Positions 8,764 through 20,728 of a DNA stretch of 64,000 nt are shown one piece after another. The notes beneath the pieces were generated by a model. That model had not been told where the DNA came from, did not search any database, and saw nothing but the letters and a program-made list of their open reading frames with translations. Each line of letters begins with the position of its first letter. Within the stretch, counting starts at the first letter, position 1. The position numbers and the translations under genes were made by a program. Origin of the DNA: Glycomyces sp040645615 (GTDB taxonomy: Bacteria; Actinomycetota; Actinomycetes; Mycobacteriales; Micromonosporaceae); the NCBI RefSeq assembly GCF_040645615.1, contig NZ_JBEYYO010000022.1, positions 1-64,000 on the forward strand. Reading direction: 5' to 3'.

Positions 8764-8838
8764 AGGGGGTTCCTCCACAAGGCGAAGTGACGAGATCACT
8801 ATATCTTCGACGCCCAGGCAGGCCTTTCGGGTTGCACG

Positions 8839-9822
8839 TCAATCGCTACTTAGCGCAGCCCACACCAATGTGTCCCGTCTCCTGCCCGTGAGTGTCGGCA
8901 GACCGCCCCTTTCGAGGCCTTCGAGGCGGAATCCGGCCCTTCTGAGGACGGCCTGGGACGCGGTGTTGTGGATGTCGGTTCCCGCCCAGACCCGGTCGAG
9001 ACCGACCTGCGCGAACGCCCAGGCCCGCACCAGGCGCACCGCCCGAGTCGCGTAGCCCTTCCCGCGGGCCTCCGGGCGCAGGTCGTAGCCGATCATCCCG
9101 ATCCCGGTGACCCTCGCTACCTGGTAGAGCCCGATCGTGCCCTGGTAGCCGGTGCCGTCGTCGATGACCATCAAGGCGCTGTGCCCCCGCAGCCAGTCGA
9201 CCGCGGCCCGCCACTCGCAGACCTCGCGGGCCTCGGCCGCGCTCGGCGGCAGCGGCAGGGCCGCGCCCGCGAACACGTCGGGGCTCGAGCGGTGGCGCAG
9301 GTGCGCCTCGAAGTCCTCGGGGACGAGCGGCCGCAGCGCCACCGGGCCGTCTTCGAGCCTCCCGCCGGGAAGGTCGGGCAGTATGCGCGGGAACGCGCCG
9401 GGTCCGTCCCCGGGCAGCAGCCCGAGCACCAGGGCGTCGGTCCCGTCCCAGGCCCCGCCCCTCGACACCCCGCCGTCGGGTCGGAAGCCCGCGCTCAAGG
9501 CGGCGCGGATCGCGGCCTGGTCGCGGACCGGGGGCCGGGCCTCCAGGCGGCGCGCGCCCGAGGTGAACAGCGTGGGCGAGGCGGCGCGCAGCATCGCGGC
9601 GGCGATCTGCCTGCCGCGCCGCTCGGGGGCGACCCAGCAGCGGACGCCGACCACGCCGTCCCATTCGTCGAAGGACAGCGCGCCCCAGACCGCCTCGTCC
9701 TCGACGCCCATCGCGGCCACGTCGGGGCGGAAGGTCCCGCCCGCGAAGCCGTCGATCTTCAGGGTCTCGGGGGCCGGACGCAGCGCGAACGCCGTCGTCT
9801 CGACGGGTTCGAAGAAATGCAC
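8839..9822 (-). CDS. Two-domain GNAT N-acetyltransferase
   Basis: A cytoplasmic protein of about 327 residues with two GNAT folds that use acetyl-CoA. A shorter N-terminal unit has a V-A-P-E-R-R-G-R-Q-I-A-A acetyl-CoA loop (about 75-90). The C-terminal RimJ/RimL-like unit (about 160-320) has R-P-E-A-R-G-K-G-Y-A-T and N-x-A-S-Q-A-V-L-R-R-A-G-F. The RimJ-like half suggests N-terminal amine or small-molecule acetylation, but the substrate is unknown. The start is uncertain: GTG at 9822 or an in-frame TTG at 9834, neither with a clear Shine-Dalgarno. Upstream lies the A/T-rich palindrome at 9927-9952, which may control this gene. Confidence 0.78.
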   Translation of the reverse strand: MHFFEPVETTAFALRPAPETLKIDGFAGGTFRPDVAAMGVEDEAVWGALSFDEWDGVVGVRCWVAPERRGRQIAAAMLRAASPTLFTSGARRLEARPPVRDQAAIRAALSAGFRPDGGVSRGGAWDGTDALVLGLLPGDGPGAFPRILPDLPGGRLEDGPVALRPLVPEDFEAHLRHRSSPDVFAGAALPLPPSAAEAREVCEWRAAVDWLRGHSALMVIDDGTGYQGTIGLYQVARVTGIGMIGYDLRPEARGKGYATRAVRLVRAWAFAQVGLDRVWAGTDIHNTASQAVLRRAGFRLEGLERGGLPTLTGRRRDTLVWAALSSD

Positions 9823-9926
9823 GCACTCAGACAAGCAGGTCGGAGGCGGTGCGTCAACTGCCTGGGGGCCCGAAAGGTTCGCAGGCGCGGCTTTTCGCCC
9901 CGGCTCGGCCTCAGACCACCGACCCC

Positions 9927-9952
9927 ATAGGATATATCCTATATCGTATAGG
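9927..9952. promoter_or_regulatory. A/T-rich overlapping palindromes, candidate operator
   Basis: ATAGGATATATCCTAT (9927-9942) is a perfect 16-base palindrome. It overlaps a second one, CCTATA-TCG-TATAGG (9938-9952), so the motif (T)ATAGGAT occurs three times in alternating orientation. It lies just inside the 3' end of one acetyltransferase gene and upstream of another on the minus strand, and is far more A/T-rich than its surroundings. A dimeric repressor site is the simplest reading. No regulator gene is adjacent. Confidence 0.6.
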
Positions 9953-9954
9953 AT

Positions 9955-11082
9955 TCAGGCGAGGTCGGCCGGGAACAGGCTGCCGACCCACGAGTCCACC
10001 CTGCCGTCCGTGCCGTGGCGCAGGCCCCGGCGCACGCCCTCGATGCTGAACCCGGTCTTCTCGGCGACCCGCCGGGACGCGTCGTTGCCGACCACGGCCC
10101 GCCACTCGATCCGCTCCAGGCCGAGATCGTTGAACCCCAGACGGCACAGCGCCCGCGCCGCGGCCGTGGTCCAGCCGCGACCCCGCGCCCACGGCGACGT
10201 GAAGTAGCCCAGCTCGGCCTCGCCGATCTCGCGCCCGCCGAGCATGAGCTCGATCGAACCGCAGTACCGGTCGTCCTGGTCGGCCATCACGTACAGCACC
10301 GAATCGCCGCGGTCCCAACGCGAGCGCACCACGCCGATCCACTCCTCGGCGTCGGCCCGCGTATACCCGCGCGGCAGCGGCACCCACCGCTGCACCTCGT
10401 CCTCGGCGCAGGTCGCGGCCAGATCGTCGAGGTCGCTCTCCTGGAGCGGGCGCAGCCGCTGCCCGGCCGCGCCGGTCTCCAGGACCGGCTGGTCGGCCAG
10501 GAAGAACCCGGCCTGGCGCTTGGCGAGGTCGTAGTGCGCGGGCGGGTCGCCCGCGTCGCGGATGTCGCCGGGGAGCATCCCGCCCACCCAGCAGTCGCGT
10601 GAGACCCCGCGCTGGGTCACCCCGCTGCGGGCGATGCCCTCCACGGTGAACCCGGCGCGGATCGCGGCCAGGCGCGAGGCGTGGTTGCCCACGATGGCGT
10701 CCCACGCGATCCGCTTGCAGTCCATGGCCTCGAACCCGAACCGGGCCGCCGCGCGGATCGCGCGCTGCGCGACCCCCCGGCCCCGGGCCCACGGCGCGGT
10801 CACGTAGGTGATGGTCATCTCGAACGGGAAGGACTTCGTGAGCGCCATCGACCCGACCAGCGCCCCGGTCTCGTCCTCGACCGCCCAGCGCGGGTTGCCC
10901 GCGGCCCAGCGCCGCTCCTGCGTCTCCACGTACCGGTCGCGCGCGTACTTGCTCCACGGCAGCGGCATCACCAGGAACCGCTCGATGAGCGGGTCGGCGT
11001 AGATCTTGGTGAGGTCGGCCAGGTGGCGTTCCTCCCAGGCGACCAGTCGCAGGCCGTCGGCTTCGAGGGTGACGGGATCCAT
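9955..11082 (-). CDS. Tandem RimJ/RimL-type GNAT acetyltransferase
   Basis: A 375-residue protein made of two complete RimJ/RimL-like acetyltransferase domains (about 1-185 and 195-375). Each has a W-A-R-G-R-G acetyl-CoA loop and an N-x-A-S-R segment that closes the fold; both also keep the W-V/W-x-G-x-L/M-x-P-x-D-I/L end motif. The two halves look like an internal duplication. The substrate is unknown; family members acetylate N-terminal amines of proteins or amino groups of small molecules. ATG at 11082 is preferred; a GTG two codons upstream is possible. It is divergent from secA across 111 bases, and its stop is only a few bases from the A/T-rich palindrome. Confidence 0.82.
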   Translation of the reverse strand: MDPVTLEADGLRLVAWEERHLADLTKIYADPLIERFLVMPLPWSKYARDRYVETQERRWAAGNPRWAVEDETGALVGSMALTKSFPFEMTITYVTAPWARGRGVAQRAIRAAARFGFEAMDCKRIAWDAIVGNHASRLAAIRAGFTVEGIARSGVTQRGVSRDCWVGGMLPGDIRDAGDPPAHYDLAKRQAGFFLADQPVLETGAAGQRLRPLQESDLDDLAATCAEDEVQRWVPLPRGYTRADAEEWIGVVRSRWDRGDSVLYVMADQDDRYCGSIELMLGGREIGEAELGYFTSPWARGRGWTTAAARALCRLGFNDLGLERIEWRAVVGNDASRRVAEKTGFSIEGVRRGLRHGTDGRVDSWVGSLFPADLA

Positions 11083-11193
11083 AGCCACCGATTGTGCCGC
11101 ACCGGCTGCGATGGGGGCCAGTCGCGTCCACGCGTAGTATTGGCCGGGAAATCCACCCGATCTGGTCAAGACGTTGCTGGGAGCTGATCTTCC

Positions 11194-14103
<2,910 letters not shown>

Positions 14104-14107
14104 GGAC

Positions 14108-14584
14108 ATGACAGCGAGAGGCGACCGGCGGGTCTATGTGCCCGCCACCGCGGCGATGGTGCGGACCCTGGCCGAGACCGGCGAGCTCAAGCCGGCCTCG
14201 GCGGTCCACACCGTCACCTCCTGGCTCCGGCGCGAAGCGCCCGGCGCCGACGACGAGGACCTGGAGTACACGGCGTTCGCCTACGCGGCGATGGCCTCAC
14301 TCCCGCTGCTGGTCGGTGGTGTTCCCAGGCGCGTGGTGATCTCGGCCGATGTGCCCGGCGACCGCGTTGCCGAGCACGATGAGGGCACCGGAGCCGACTT
14401 CGACGGCGACGTCAAACGCAAGCGGGTCGCGGCGATCCACGCCGATGACTCAGGCGGCGCGGCGGCGGTGGCCGCGGCGCTGGCGGCCGAGGAACCGGAC
14501 TTGGACGCGGTCGAGGCGAACGTGCTCGACTGGTACGCGCCCTCGGAGCTTCAGGAAGTCTTGGCGGTCTTGTCCGAGGGCTGA
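14108..14584 (+). CDS. DUF6912 family protein
   Basis: A 158-residue soluble protein of unknown function, family DUF6912, often found just after secA in actinobacteria. It opens with a conserved R-V-Y-V-P-A-T segment (about 7-13), has an A-Y-A-A-M-A-S-L-P-L-L helix (about 56-66) and a V-V-I-S-A-D-V strand, and ends in a helix, W-Y-A-P-S-E-L-Q-E-V-L. No catalytic motif is evident. It starts four bases after the secA stop, so it is probably co-transcribed. Its last 34 bases overlap the 3' end of the convergent membrane protein gene. Confidence 0.75.
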   Translation: MTARGDRRVYVPATAAMVRTLAETGELKPASAVHTVTSWLRREAPGADDEDLEYTAFAYAAMASLPLLVGGVPRRVVISADVPGDRVAEHDEGTGADFDGDVKRKRVAAIHADDSGGAAAVAAALAAEEPDLDAVEANVLDWYAPSELQEVLAVLSEG

Positions 14585-15525
14585 TCCTTGTCGGGGAACG
14601 ACACGATCGTGTTGACCCGCTTGATTTTCGGGGCCCTTGGGATGAGCAGCCCGTAGGCCAGGACCGCGCACAGGGCCCCGGCGAACAGGGCCGTCATCGA
14701 CCCGTTGTACTGCCATTGGAAGCTCAGCGCGAGGAACGCCGCGTCGAGCTGCCCGAGTTCGCCGACCCCGATCCCGAGCACCACTTCGACGCCGATCTGG
14801 GCGACGATGGTGGACACGAGCCAGATCGCGCCGGGGATCGCACCCGCCACGAGGTGGCCCAGGAGCTTGACGCCGGACTTCTTGGCCCGCAGGTACGCGA
14901 ACGCGGCGAGGCCGCAGGCCAGACCGGCCGCGAACGGGATCGCGCTGCCGAGGGCGCCGTACTGGTCGAGCGGGTCGGAGAACAGGCTCACCGAGGTGGC
15001 GGCCTCGAACAGGCCGCGCCCGAACATGAACGCCAGGAGCAGCAGCGTGGCGACGAGTCCGGCCGCGACCGTGACGCTGCGTTTGGGCAGCGCGAACAGT
15101 CCGCCGAGGACCGCCGAGCCGAACATGACGAGCCCGACCGCGAGTGCGATGTCGGGGTCGACGCTGAAGCTCGCGTAGGCCACGACGCCGCTGACCATGC
15201 CGATGAGGACGGCGCCGAGCATCGCGAACGCGCGGCGCGGGCCCTTGAAGACCCGCGTCATGACCAGGCCCGCCACGGCCCCGGCGTAGGCGGCGACGAT
15301 GATGGGGCTGAACAGGCTGAACGCCAGGATCACGACCCCGGTCTCGTCGAGGCCGTCGGCCATGCCGGTGAGCTGGTACAGGGAGTAGACGACGCCGCCG
15401 AGGGCCGCGAGCGCGGCGATGCCGAGGACCCAGAGCGTGGGCCGCCCGGGCTCGGCCGGGGCCTGGCGCGCCGGTGCTTCCTCCCGCTGCGTTTCCTTGG
15501 TCTTGGTCTCCTGCGAGTTCGTCAC
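14551..15525 (-). CDS. Polytopic membrane protein of unknown function
   Basis: A 324-residue integral membrane protein. A charged Gln/Glu/Thr-rich cytoplasmic N-tail (about 1-35) is followed by about eight to nine hydrophobic helices, then a short Lys-rich C-tail. It has no catalytic or transporter signature that I recognise. The reading frame continues upstream to 15663, but I chose the GTG at 15525 because that upstream part looks non-coding and a leaderless -10 (TACGCT) sits six bases before this GTG. The 3' end overlaps the convergent DUF6912 gene by 34 bases. Confidence 0.72.
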   Translation of the reverse strand: MTNSQETKTKETQREEAPARQAPAEPGRPTLWVLGIAALAALGGVVYSLYQLTGMADGLDETGVVILAFSLFSPIIVAAYAGAVAGLVMTRVFKGPRRAFAMLGAVLIGMVSGVVAYASFSVDPDIALAVGLVMFGSAVLGGLFALPKRSVTVAAGLVATLLLLAFMFGRGLFEAATSVSLFSDPLDQYGALGSAIPFAAGLACGLAAFAYLRAKKSGVKLLGHLVAGAIPGAIWLVSTIVAQIGVEVVLGIGVGELGQLDAAFLALSFQWQYNGSMTALFAGALCAVLAYGLLIPRAPKIKRVNTIVSFPDKDQPSDKTAKTS

Positions 15526-15537
15526 CGGTCCAGCGTA
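15526..15537 (-). promoter_or_regulatory. Leaderless promoter -10 of the membrane protein gene
   Basis: On the minus strand TACGCT (15537-15532) lies six bases before the GTG at 15525, with no Shine-Dalgarno. Confidence 0.4.
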
Positions 15538-15670
15538 CGGACCGCCGCCGGTCGGGTCCTGCCCGGAGGCGCGGTTGTGGCCCGCCTTCCGGTGCGCGTC
15601 GATTTGTTCGCATCGCAGCAGGTCGCCAGGCGCGAACTGTGCGAGGATGGCGGGTGAGAGCACGGTCTTG

Positions 15671-15704
15671 TAACCTACTGATCAAAGACCTTCATCATCA
15701 GTAG
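15671..15704 (+). promoter_or_regulatory. Inverted repeat over a possible -10 upstream of pruA
   Basis: CTACTGAT (15675-15682) and ATCAGTAG (15697-15704) form a perfect 8-base inverted repeat with a 14-base spacer. The left arm overlaps TAACCT (15671-15676), a plausible -10. It could be an operator for a proline-responsive regulator or a hairpin at the 5' end of the pruA mRNA. GGGAGGG (15718-15724) just before ATG 15729 is the ribosome binding site. Confidence 0.5.
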
Positions 15705-15728
15705 CCATCGAATCAATGGGAGGGTGCG

Positions 15729-17354
<1,626 letters not shown>

Positions 17355-17396
17355 CCGAGTGACGTGAGGGGCCTGGACCGCGAGGTTCGGGCCCTT

Positions 17397-17409
17397 TATG
17401 CTTCGCATC
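17397..17409 (+). promoter_or_regulatory. Leaderless promoter of the DUF397 gene
   Basis: TATGCT (17397-17402) lies seven bases before ATG 17410. TGGACC (17374-17379) with 17-base spacing is a possible -35. Confidence 0.5.
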
Positions 17410-17694
17410 ATGACCAAGCGTGAGCACCCGCTCAAAGGCGAGTTCGACACCGCCACTGCCCGTTGGGAACGCACCACCCACGAGGACGGCACCCCGGCCG
17501 CACTGGAGATCGGCTACGCCGACAACGGCCTGGTGGCCCTGCGCATGGCCGAGGACCCCGAGGGCGACGTCCTCATCTACACCCCGGCCGAATGGGACGC
17601 CTTCGTGGCGGGCGTGCGCGACGGCGAGTTCGACCTGGAGACCTGGGACGAACCGGAGGCCGAGGCCGACGAGGACGAACCCGCCCCCAAGTAA
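17410..17694 (+). CDS. DUF397 domain protein
   Basis: A small acidic protein of 94 residues. It carries the DUF397 signature: a V-A-L/V-R-x-x-x-D-P-x-G strand-turn (about 45-56) and F/Y-T-P-A-E-W-D-A-F-V-x-G-V-x-x-G-E-F-D (about 63-80). DUF397 proteins usually partner a helix-turn-helix protein in Streptomyces-type developmental or toxin-antitoxin-like pairs. No HTH gene is adjacent here, so this is a solo copy. An in-frame ATG at 17398 lies inside the -10 box, so 17410 is preferred. A hairpin follows at 17720. Confidence 0.78.
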   Translation: MTKREHPLKGEFDTATARWERTTHEDGTPAALEIGYADNGLVALRMAEDPEGDVLIYTPAEWDAFVAGVRDGEFDLETWDEPEAEADEDEPAPK

Positions 17695-18022
17695 GGGCCC
17701 CAACCGAATCCGACACCGCACGGCCGCTCCTCCCCGCCGGGGACGGGGCGGCCGTCCGATTTTCACCCCCGGTGCGAACGTGCCAACCCGAGAAACCCGG
17801 ACGAAGCGTGTATCCGGCCGGTAAGTCACGTCTCTTCCCAGGTGAACGCCGCGACAACCGCCCACCAGGCGGTGATCGCGGCATTCAGAGCCCGAGTGCC
17901 ACCCGACTATCGGAGCGGGCGTGTACCCCACGCCCGGCGCCGGGTGGGGAGAATCGTACGAGAGAAGATCCCCCTCCTCACCCGGACGACCGCATAGACC
18001 CCCAACGAGCAGAGGAGCTCCC
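17695..18022. other. 328-base region upstream of the subtilisin gene
   Basis: The first part holds the terminator of the DUF397 gene. The rest has no credible gene and must contain the promoter of the protease cluster. I see no clear -35/-10 pair. GAGGAG (18012-18017) is the ribosome binding site for ATG 18023. Confidence 0.45.
17720..17755 (+). terminator. Terminator after the DUF397 gene
   Basis: Outer stem ACGGCCGC (17720-17727) / GCGGCCGT (17748-17755) with a nested CCCC/GGGG stem, followed by CCGATTTTC. Confidence 0.65.
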
Positions 18023-19579
18023 ATGCGATTGGTGTTCGCCGACCACGAACCCCATCTCAAGCCCAACCCCCGCCGCGATCACATGAGCGGCGTGCCCGAA
18101 CTGTCGTACTCGACGCTGGACCGCCACGGCGGCAGGGTCCTGGCCCCGGGACAGGTGGTCCGCACGGCGGGCCGCTCGGCCCCTGTCGGGACGATCTATC
18201 GATACGACCGCCTGCTGGTCGACGAGTCGGTCATACGGGACGCCGAGGTTCGAGAGAAGCTCGAAGGAGCGATCCGCCCGACAGGCATGTCGCTTGAGAG
18301 CCAAGCGGCAAGCTCGATCGTCCCGGGCCAAGGCTCATACCGAGTTCCGGTGGTAAGCGGACACGGCGACCAGGCAGCCGTAGATGCCTGGTCACTGCTC
18401 CAACGGCTGCGCACCGACACGAGCGAATCCGGCCTCCCCGGTGGACTGCTCGACAAGGTTCGCCTGGAGCACTTGATGGTGTGCTCAAAAGGCGGCGGTT
18501 CCGGCATCGGCAGCGGTGAACCGCCCATCGGTGATGCACGATCGGCGTCGCTCGGTCGCATCCCCGTGGACATGGTCAATCCCATGCCCAGCCGCAAGAA
18601 GCTCGACAGGCGTATGCGCGTGGCGATCCTCGACACGGGGGTGCCGACCAAGCACTCGGCGTTCGACGTCTCGGATAGCTCTGAAGGTGATGACACTTTC
18701 GTGGTCGTCGATCATGCCTTCCAGACCAAGCTCGGTGAGCACTCGGACTCTCCGGCCATTCCCCTGGACGACCCTTGGGAGGGCCCGGTGCACGAGCCGA
18801 CGCTCGTCGGCGAGGTCGCGAGCCACTTCGGCCACGGCACGTTCATGACCGGGTTGCTCCGGCAGATGTCGCCAGACGTTCAGGTGTACTCGCTCCGAGT
18901 CGTCCACAACGACGGCTTGGCGTACGAACACGAGGTCATCGCGGCCCTGCACCATGTCGCGGACCAGGTAGAGGCCGCTCGCCGGGGGGAGCCCAACGTG
19001 GTCGGCGTCGATGTGGTCGTTCTCGCGATGGGCTATGTGGACGAGAACCCGAACGACCAGCCCGGCGGCTGGATCGGCGAGGCGGTGCGACGCCTCGCAG
19101 TGTTGGGCATTCCTGTGATCGCCGCAGCCGGGAATCAGTCCTCCGACCGCCCGTTCTATCCTGCGGCCTTCGCGGCGCACCCGCAGCAGGATCGCGCTGC
19201 GCCCATCCTGAGCGTCGGAGCTCTGAATCCGAACCGGCACATCGCGATGTTTTCGAACGAGGGCCCGTGGGTCTCGTGCTACGCCACCGGGGCCGGGTTG
19301 GTGAGCACGTATCCGCGCGAGGCAAAGGGGTCGCGAATGCCGGACCGGCGGTCGAAGTCCACATTCCTCGATCGCCACAGGGAGAGCCATGATCCAGACG
19401 ACTTCTCCTCAGGATTCGCGGTGTGGAGCGGCACTTCGTTCGCAGCGCCCCTCGCTGCGGCCTTCCTGGTGAACACCATGGCGGAAGTCGAGATGGAAGC
19501 GAGCGGGTCCGACGATTCCGTCAGGGCGTCCATGCGTGCCCACGAGGCCTTGAAACGGCTGAAGAAGCAGCTAGCCTGA
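18023..19579 (+). CDS. Cytoplasmic subtilisin-like serine protease (S8 family)
   Basis: A 518-residue S8 protease with the full triad visible: Asp204 in V-A-I-L-D-T-G-V, His271 in G-H-G-T-F-M-T-G and Ser472 in W-S-G-T-S-F-A-A-P. The oxyanion Asn is in A-A-A-G-N-Q-S-S. There is no signal peptide or membrane anchor, so it should act in the cytoplasm. The first about 195 residues are not the usual inhibitory I9 propeptide and may be a regulatory domain. It heads a same-strand cluster with a sigma factor (4-base gap), a small beta-sandwich protein and a TPR-CHAT protein. The substrate may be one of these partners, but that is inference. ATG at 18023 has a good Shine-Dalgarno (GAGGAG). Confidence 0.92.
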   Translation: MRLVFADHEPHLKPNPRRDHMSGVPELSYSTLDRHGGRVLAPGQVVRTAGRSAPVGTIYRYDRLLVDESVIRDAEVREKLEGAIRPTGMSLESQAASSIVPGQGSYRVPVVSGHGDQAAVDAWSLLQRLRTDTSESGLPGGLLDKVRLEHLMVCSKGGGSGIGSGEPPIGDARSASLGRIPVDMVNPMPSRKKLDRRMRVAILDTGVPTKHSAFDVSDSSEGDDTFVVVDHAFQTKLGEHSDSPAIPLDDPWEGPVHEPTLVGEVASHFGHGTFMTGLLRQMSPDVQVYSLRVVHNDGLAYEHEVIAALHHVADQVEAARRGEPNVVGVDVVVLAMGYVDENPNDQPGGWIGEAVRRLAVLGIPVIAAAGNQSSDRPFYPAAFAAHPQQDRAAPILSVGALNPNRHIAMFSNEGPWVSCYATGAGLVSTYPREAKGSRMPDRRSKSTFLDRHRESHDPDDFSSGFAVWSGTSFAAPLAAAFLVNTMAEVEMEASGSDDSVRASMRAHEALKRLKKQLA

Positions 19580-19583
19580 ATTC
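19550..19583 (+). promoter_or_regulatory. Internal promoter of the sigma factor gene
   Basis: TTGAAA (19550-19555), a 16-base spacer and TAGCCT (19572-19577), then six bases to ATG 19584. The whole element lies within the last codons and stop of the protease gene and would give a leaderless mRNA. Confidence 0.6.
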
Positions 19584-20198
19584 ATGAACGCGACTTCGGC
19601 TCACTCGGTGGCCGCCGTGGATTACGACCGGCGCGCGCAGCTCTATCTCGCTGCGCGCGCCGGGGACCGCCCTGCGCAACGAACGCTCGTTGAAGAGCTC
19701 AATGGATTTCTTTGGCGGGCTGCCCGTCGTGCAGGCCTGGACCGAGAGAGTGCTTCCGACGTGGTGCAAACCGCGTGGCTTCGATTGTGGCACAACGAGA
19801 GAGATCTGGATCAACCTCGGGCACTGACCAAATGGATGTTGACGACGGTCAATCGCGAAGCCTGGAAACAGATCAGGCTCGCGAGACGAGAGGTCGCCGC
19901 CGACCCGATCGACATCCAGGAGCCGATCATCGACGGTATCGAGGACGGCTTGGTCCGCGATGCCGAACGGGAGGCGGTGCGCCGTGCCTTCCTCGCCCAA
20001 TCCGAACGTTGCAAGCGCCTGCTCGCGATTGTGGCTGCGGCGAATCGACCCGATTATGAATACATTGCCGAATCACTGGGCATGAAGAGGGGGAGCATCG
20101 GACCCACCAGGGGCCGTTGCTTGGACAAATTGAGGGCGGCGCTTCTAGGCGACCCGTCCTGGGGTGAAGGTGAGGGGCAGGATGAACATGCGACCTGA
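19584..20198 (+). CDS. ECF-like sigma-70 family RNA polymerase sigma factor
   Basis: A 204-residue sigma factor with region 2 (about 17-95: A-R-A-G-D-x-x-A-Q, D-V-V-Q-T-A-W-L-R-L-W near 58-68, then a W-M-L-T-T-V-N-R-E-A segment) and region 4 (about 128-188: a long helix ending in Y-I-A-E-S-L-G-M-K-R-G-S-I-G-P-T-R-G-R-C-L-D-K-L). It therefore has the two-domain form of extracytoplasmic-function sigma factors and would direct RNA polymerase to a small regulon. No membrane anti-sigma gene follows; the next gene encodes a small soluble protein that could take that role. Its own promoter overlaps the stop of the protease gene. Base composition is lower in G+C than the flanking housekeeping genes, consistent with transfer. 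Confidence 0.88.
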   Translation: MNATSAHSVAAVDYDRRAQLYLAARAGDRPAQRTLVEELNGFLWRAARRAGLDRESASDVVQTAWLRLWHNERDLDQPRALTKWMLTTVNREAWKQIRLARREVAADPIDIQEPIIDGIEDGLVRDAEREAVRRAFLAQSERCKRLLAIVAAANRPDYEYIAESLGMKRGSIGPTRGRCLDKLRAALLGDPSWGEGEGQDEHAT

Positions 20199-20718
20199 AT
20201 TCGAGGACCAGAATGAATACGGGCCATTCGACTCCTGCGACGAGCGGATCCTAGCGGTCATCAACGAGCTGCATCACCGTGATGACCCATTGCCTGAAGA
20301 CCTCAATGAACGAGTGCTCTTCGCCCTCGAACTCGAGGCCGCTCTTGACGCCAGAGTCGCGAGCATTTCGCGACCGACAGCGCTTGTACTGACTCGAAGC
20401 GATACCGAACTGTCTGTGGAGCAGGGTGATCCAGCTTCGATTACCTTCGACTGCGAAACGGTGACAGTCATGGTCACGCCGCGGCCATCGACACTTCGTG
20501 AGTTGCGACTGGACGGATGGATAGGTCCAGAAGGGATTTATGAGGTGGAACTCAGAAGTTCCGAAGGGTCGAAACTCGCCTCTACCGACGAGTCCGGCCG
20601 GTTCGTTCTCGAAGGGCTCCCAGGGGGCCAGATGTTCCAACTCGTGATCCGCCCGGACGAGTCGCTTCAGCGAGACGGCCTGCCCGCCGTCGTTGTGACC
20701 CCGGCGGTCCGTCTGTAA
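20182..20718 (+). CDS. Small protein with C-terminal beta-sandwich, candidate sigma partner
   Basis: A soluble protein of about 178 residues without membrane segments. An acidic N-terminal part contains a helix, L-P-E-D-L-N-E-R-V-L-F-A-L-E-L-E (about 37-52). The C-terminal half looks like a transthyretin/carboxypeptidase-regulatory-like beta-sandwich (L-D-G-W-I-G-P near 117-123; T-D-E-S-G-R-F-V-L-E-G-L-P near 141-153). Proteins of this design recur beside sigma factor and CHAT genes in actinobacteria as far as I recall, but the function is undescribed. It overlaps the end of the sigma gene, so the two are probably translationally coupled, which fits an anti-sigma or adaptor role (inference). 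The start could be ATG 20182, ATG 20188 or GTG 20164. Confidence 0.7.
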   Translation: MNMRPEFEDQNEYGPFDSCDERILAVINELHHRDDPLPEDLNERVLFALELEAALDARVASISRPTALVLTRSDTELSVEQGDPASITFDCETVTVMVTPRPSTLRELRLDGWIGPEGIYEVELRSSEGSKLASTDESGRFVLEGLPGGQMFQLVIRPDESLQRDGLPAVVVTPAVRL

Positions 20719-20728
20719 CATGTGAGGA
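20693..20728 (+). promoter_or_regulatory. Internal promoter of the TPR-CHAT gene
   Basis: TTGTGA (20693-20698), a 17-base spacer and TAACAT (20716-20721), then seven bases to ATG 20729. The -10 overlaps the stop codon of the preceding gene. GTGAGGA could also act as a weak Shine-Dalgarno on a longer transcript. Confidence 0.55.
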
